Assembly (NCBI GenBank): GCA_042095835.1
Contig: JBELML010000152.1
Coordinates: 1 to 15,486 of the forward strand
DNA: 15,486 nucleotides
Source: DATFKA01 sp042095835
GTDB taxonomy: Bacteria > Bacteroidota > Bacteroidia > Chitinophagales > Saprospiraceae
Direction: 5' to 3'
Position 1 is the first letter of the stretch; the number at the start of each line of letters is the position of its first letter. The notes beneath the pieces are model-generated. The model worked only from the letters and a program-made list of their open reading frames with translations, made no database searches and was not told the DNA's origin. The position numbers were made by a program, and so were the translations under genes. This document shows, one piece after another, positions 13,053-15,486 of this stretch.

Positions 13053-13844
13053 ATGGACAATCAAAATTGCAAAACTTGTCAAGCTACCCTCAGTGGCCCT
13101 TTTTGTTCGAATTGTGGGCAAAAGATCATCACTCACCGTTTGAGTGTAAAAGTACTATTTCGGCAATTATTCTCCATGATTACGAATCTAGAACGAGGGA
13201 TGTGGTATACGCTGATTGCTATGTTCAGAAGCCCCGCCAAGGTAGTCAATCAGTATGTCAATGGTGCTACGGTACAGTATTACAATCCTATTCGGCTAGT
13301 GCTAGTCGTAGGTACTATTTCTGTATTAATCATGTTTAGCTTTACTAGTTTCTCCGAGTCTCAGACAGAAATCAACGAGATGATCAATCCCAATATGAGT
13401 GAGAGTCAGGCTGCATTCCAACAAGCCTTAAACAATAGAATGAAACCTTTCATGAACCTTATGCCCATCCTTTTGATTCCATTTTTTGCGATGGCTTCTT
13501 ATCTATTATACCGAAAACGGCACCTCAATTATGCGGAGCATATGGTCATGCAATCCTTCAGTTATGCCGCCCTTTCACTGATTACGATTCCTACTTTGTT
13601 TATATATGAATACTTTGACATCATGAAATACGCCCCTATTATTGGAGTCTTTGTATTTGTTGTATTCCTGACCTTCGTTTATCGCGATTTATTCAAAAGT
13701 AGTTGGCTGGCAAGCCTGTTAAAAGGCTTATTTTCGATGGTTCTTGGATATGGCTTTTTCTTTTTTTCGATCACGATCTTATCCTTGATCATCATCCCAA
13801 TTCTCATAGCCACCGGTTTATTAGATCTTGATACTTTTCGATAA
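13053..13844 (+). CDS. DUF3667 membrane protein with N-terminal zinc ribbon
   Basis: 263 residues. The N terminus carries a four-cysteine zinc ribbon, Cys6, Cys9, Cys18 and Cys21 (CKTC and CSNCGQK), followed by an amphipathic region with LERGMWYTLIAMFRSPAKVVNQYVNG (45-71), the conserved block of DUF3667, where the gene family's R-x-P and Y-V-N-G motifs are seen. Then come about five membrane segments: 82-100, 133-152, 168-187, 193-210 and 225-255. The ribbon should face the cytosol. The function of DUF3667 is not known; the layout recalls Yip1-like and other ribbon-plus-membrane proteins. It is divergent from the kinase gene (27 bp) and 45 bp ahead of the next gene, so the two plus-strand genes may be co-transcribed. 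No truncation is visible. Confidence 0.88.
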   Translation: MDNQNCKTCQATLSGPFCSNCGQKIITHRLSVKVLFRQLFSMITNLERGMWYTLIAMFRSPAKVVNQYVNGATVQYYNPIRLVLVVGTISVLIMFSFTSFSESQTEINEMINPNMSESQAAFQQALNNRMKPFMNLMPILLIPFFAMASYLLYRKRHLNYAEHMVMQSFSYAALSLITIPTLFIYEYFDIMKYAPIIGVFVFVVFLTFVYRDLFKSSWLASLLKGLFSMVLGYGFFFFSITILSLIIIPILIATGLLDLDTFR

Positions 13845-13889
13845 CAATTTCCAATTATCAGCTGTTATTAGCAGGTAACAAAATGGGAT

Positions 13890-14483
13890 ATGCAAGATAT
13901 AGAACCCCACTTCAAGTGGCGTAACCTTTACGAATCAACGAGTGATCCGAAGTCTCCTTTCTATGGGAAGGTGCACAGCGAGTTTCACTTTACGAATAAA
14001 GTCTACAACTATTATATCCATCCGCAATGGGATGAGATTGGCTCCCCTACCCTTTATCTTAAAGTCATTTTTGTCGACTATGAAGATGGCCAAGCCATCA
14101 TAGAATTGATCGGTGAGTGGAATGATGCTATCCACAACGATGTCATGTTTTTGAAAAGAGAACTTATCGATACCATGACCGAGGAAGGCATTCATCAATT
14201 CATTTTGATCTGTGAGAATGTACTCAATTTCCACGGTAGCGATGATTGCTACTACGAGGAGTGGCACGACGATATCAAAGATGACCTAGGCTGGATTTGC
14301 CTACTCAACACCTTGGACCACGTAGAGGAAGAGATGAAAGAACACCAGATTCACTATTTTTTGAATCTTGGCTATCCCCTGAACAATATCAATTGGCGTC
14401 CGCATAAACCACGGAATCTATTCAAGGCCATTCAGGCAATATTAGATGGTGAAGCTCCAAAATTAGCAGTAGGACAAGACTAA
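13890..14483 (+). CDS. Acidic soluble protein of unknown function
   Basis: 197 residues, no family recognised. There is no signal peptide or membrane segment, so it is probably cytosolic. It is rich in Asp, Glu, Trp, Tyr and His. Segments that look structured are a beta-rich first half (SEFHFTNKVYNYYIHPQWDEIGS, then TLYLKVIFVDYEDGQAIIELIG) and a helical second half with ICENVLNFHGSDDCYYEEWHDD (about 111-132) and LLNTLDHVEEEMKEHQIHYF. A patch of acidic residues and histidines around 118-133 could bind metal, which is speculation. The C terminus ends in a flexible tail. The start ATG at 13890 is 45 bases after DUF3667, with no better start nearby. An antisense frame of 110 codons runs through it but lacks any protein-like features. 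Confidence 0.72.
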   Translation: MQDIEPHFKWRNLYESTSDPKSPFYGKVHSEFHFTNKVYNYYIHPQWDEIGSPTLYLKVIFVDYEDGQAIIELIGEWNDAIHNDVMFLKRELIDTMTEEGIHQFILICENVLNFHGSDDCYYEEWHDDIKDDLGWICLLNTLDHVEEEMKEHQIHYFLNLGYPLNNINWRPHKPRNLFKAIQAILDGEAPKLAVGQD

Positions 14484-14505
14484 TGGAGATAAGAGGGCCT
14501 ATCTT

Positions 14506-15408
14506 TTAGCGGTAGCCAAAGTGTTTAAGTAGGCGATCATCGTCTCGCCAATTATCCTTTACCTTTACATGCAGCTCTAAGAAAACTTTCTGTTCTAGCC
14601 AAGTTTCTAGCGCTTTTCTCGCCTCCATACCTAAGTGTTTGATGGCTTTACCTCCCTGGCCTATAATTATTGATTTTTGGGTTTTGCGGGCAACGTAGAT
14701 TTCTGCACTTATTCTAATCAATGGTTCTTCATTGCGATTTGTACCTTCTTTAAAGGAGGTGACAATGACTTCTACGGAGTAGGGTATTTCTTGGTGGTAG
14801 TACTCCAATATTTTCTCTCGGACTATTTCTGACACAAAGAAGCGCTCAGGACGATCCGTTAATTGATCTTTAGGATAATATGCCGGCCCTTCGGGAAGAT
14901 AATCTAGTATCACCTTGAGTAGTGTATCTGTATTATTTTTGTGTAATGCCGCCATAGGGATCGTCTCCTTAAAGGGAATTAGATCATTCCACCATTTGAT
15001 CAATTGAAGTACCCGTCCGGGTTTAACCAAATCAATTTTATTGAGTACGAGGAATAAAGGTGCCTCTACCGCTTTCAGTTTTTCAACAATGGGATCATCT
15101 GCCTTGTATTGCTCCTCAACTGTGGTCACAAACAACATCAGGTCCGCATCCTCAAAGGTCGTTTTCACAAAAGCATTCATGACCTCTTGCATTTTGTAAG
15201 AAGGATCCTCAATGATACCTGGCGTATCGGAGAAGACGATCTGATAGTCTTCTTCACTCAGAATACCAATAATGCGATGCCGAGTTGTTTGCGGCTTATT
15301 GGTGATGATAGACATACGCTCTCCTACTAGGGCATTCATGAGCGTTGACTTCCCTACATTAGGTTTACCGATGATATTGACAAAGCCGGAGCGGTGAGGT
15401 TGGGTCAA
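14506..15408 (-). CDS. era: GTPase Era
   Basis: Essential small GTPase that binds the 3' end of 16S rRNA and helps mature the 30S subunit. The 300 residues match the family length. GTPase domain: G1 GKPNVGKST at 14-22, switch region with the TTRHRI threonines at 41-46, G3 DTPG at 61-64, G4 NKID at 123-126. The KH RNA-binding domain follows in the C-terminal third, with IIIGQGGKAIKHLG at 247-260 carrying the GxxG loop (GQGG, 250-253) and the end VKVKDNWRDDDRLLKHFGYR typical for Era. It converges on the acidic-protein gene with 22 bp between the stops. The ATG places the G1 motif 13 residues in, as is usual. Only 78 bases of upstream DNA are in the window and no clear promoter is seen in them. 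Confidence 0.97.
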   Translation of the reverse strand: MTQPHRSGFVNIIGKPNVGKSTLMNALVGERMSIITNKPQTTRHRIIGILSEEDYQIVFSDTPGIIEDPSYKMQEVMNAFVKTTFEDADLMLFVTTVEEQYKADDPIVEKLKAVEAPLFLVLNKIDLVKPGRVLQLIKWWNDLIPFKETIPMAALHKNNTDTLLKVILDYLPEGPAYYPKDQLTDRPERFFVSEIVREKILEYYHQEIPYSVEVIVTSFKEGTNRNEEPLIRISAEIYVARKTQKSIIIGQGGKAIKHLGMEARKALETWLEQKVFLELHVKVKDNWRDDDRLLKHFGYR

Positions 15409-15486
15409 TGAATTAATGTTGTAGTAATTTAATATTGTAATGTAGGAAGAATAGCTTGGAATAATAAAAAGCTACCTAAGTACACT

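Noticed and set aside
13935..14267. 110-codon minus-strand frame inside the acidic-protein gene
   Set aside because: Fully antisense to a better gene, no signal, domain or sensible composition.

Overview
The window looks like chromosomal DNA from a member of the Bacteroidota, most likely the Saprospiraceae or a close relative. The grounds are a TonB-dependent receptor with an N-terminal carboxypeptidase-like domain, DUF1573 and DUF3667 proteins, a LeuRS with the KMSKR form of the signature loop that is usual in this phylum, TAnnTTTG/TAnnTTCG-type -7 boxes, and AT-rich leaders without clear Shine-Dalgarno sites. The species cannot be named from the sequence alone. Most genes are intact housekeeping or conserved genes; the unusual material is between and around them.

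Layout. Positions 1-60 are an abruptly GC-rich edge fragment. Then come a penicillin-acylase-family Ntn hydrolase (minus), a small predicted lipoprotein (plus, GTG start, divergent from the acylase by 35 bp) and yaaA (minus). A 583-bp gene-free stretch (4003-4585) follows. It holds a MITE-like element with terminal inverted repeats, an orphan plus-strand promoter that leads straight into a terminator-like hairpin (candidate small RNA), and a second strong hairpin that ends the next gene. Next are a DUF1573 secreted protein and a membrane-anchored coiled-coil protein (both minus), then leuS (plus).

A two-gene, AT-rich cassette sits 3-9 bp after leuS: a DUF6932-like minimal nucleotidyltransferase and a 68-residue helical protein. 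The 3' end of leuS is repeated immediately after the cassette, still in the reading frame that ends IPGRMVNGVVD-stop. This is the footprint expected of an insertion, or a recombination import, at the leuS 3' end, and it is the most interesting feature of the window.

The right half starts with a thiamine-uptake module on the minus strand. A TonB-dependent receptor lies directly under a complete TPP riboswitch (12281-12360), and a NadR-kinase-like P-loop ATPase lies upstream. The expected inner-membrane permease PnuT is not present here. An octanucleotide GGGGTTCT tandem repeat with G-quadruplex potential separates kinase and riboswitch. A zinc-ribbon DUF3667 membrane protein, an unrecognised acidic soluble protein (both plus) and era (minus) close the window.

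Functionally, leuS and era are translation and ribosome-assembly genes, yaaA is an oxidative-stress gene, and the receptor with its riboswitch is a feedback-controlled vitamin B1 acquisition unit. No rRNA, tRNA, CRISPR array, transposase or integrase gene was found.
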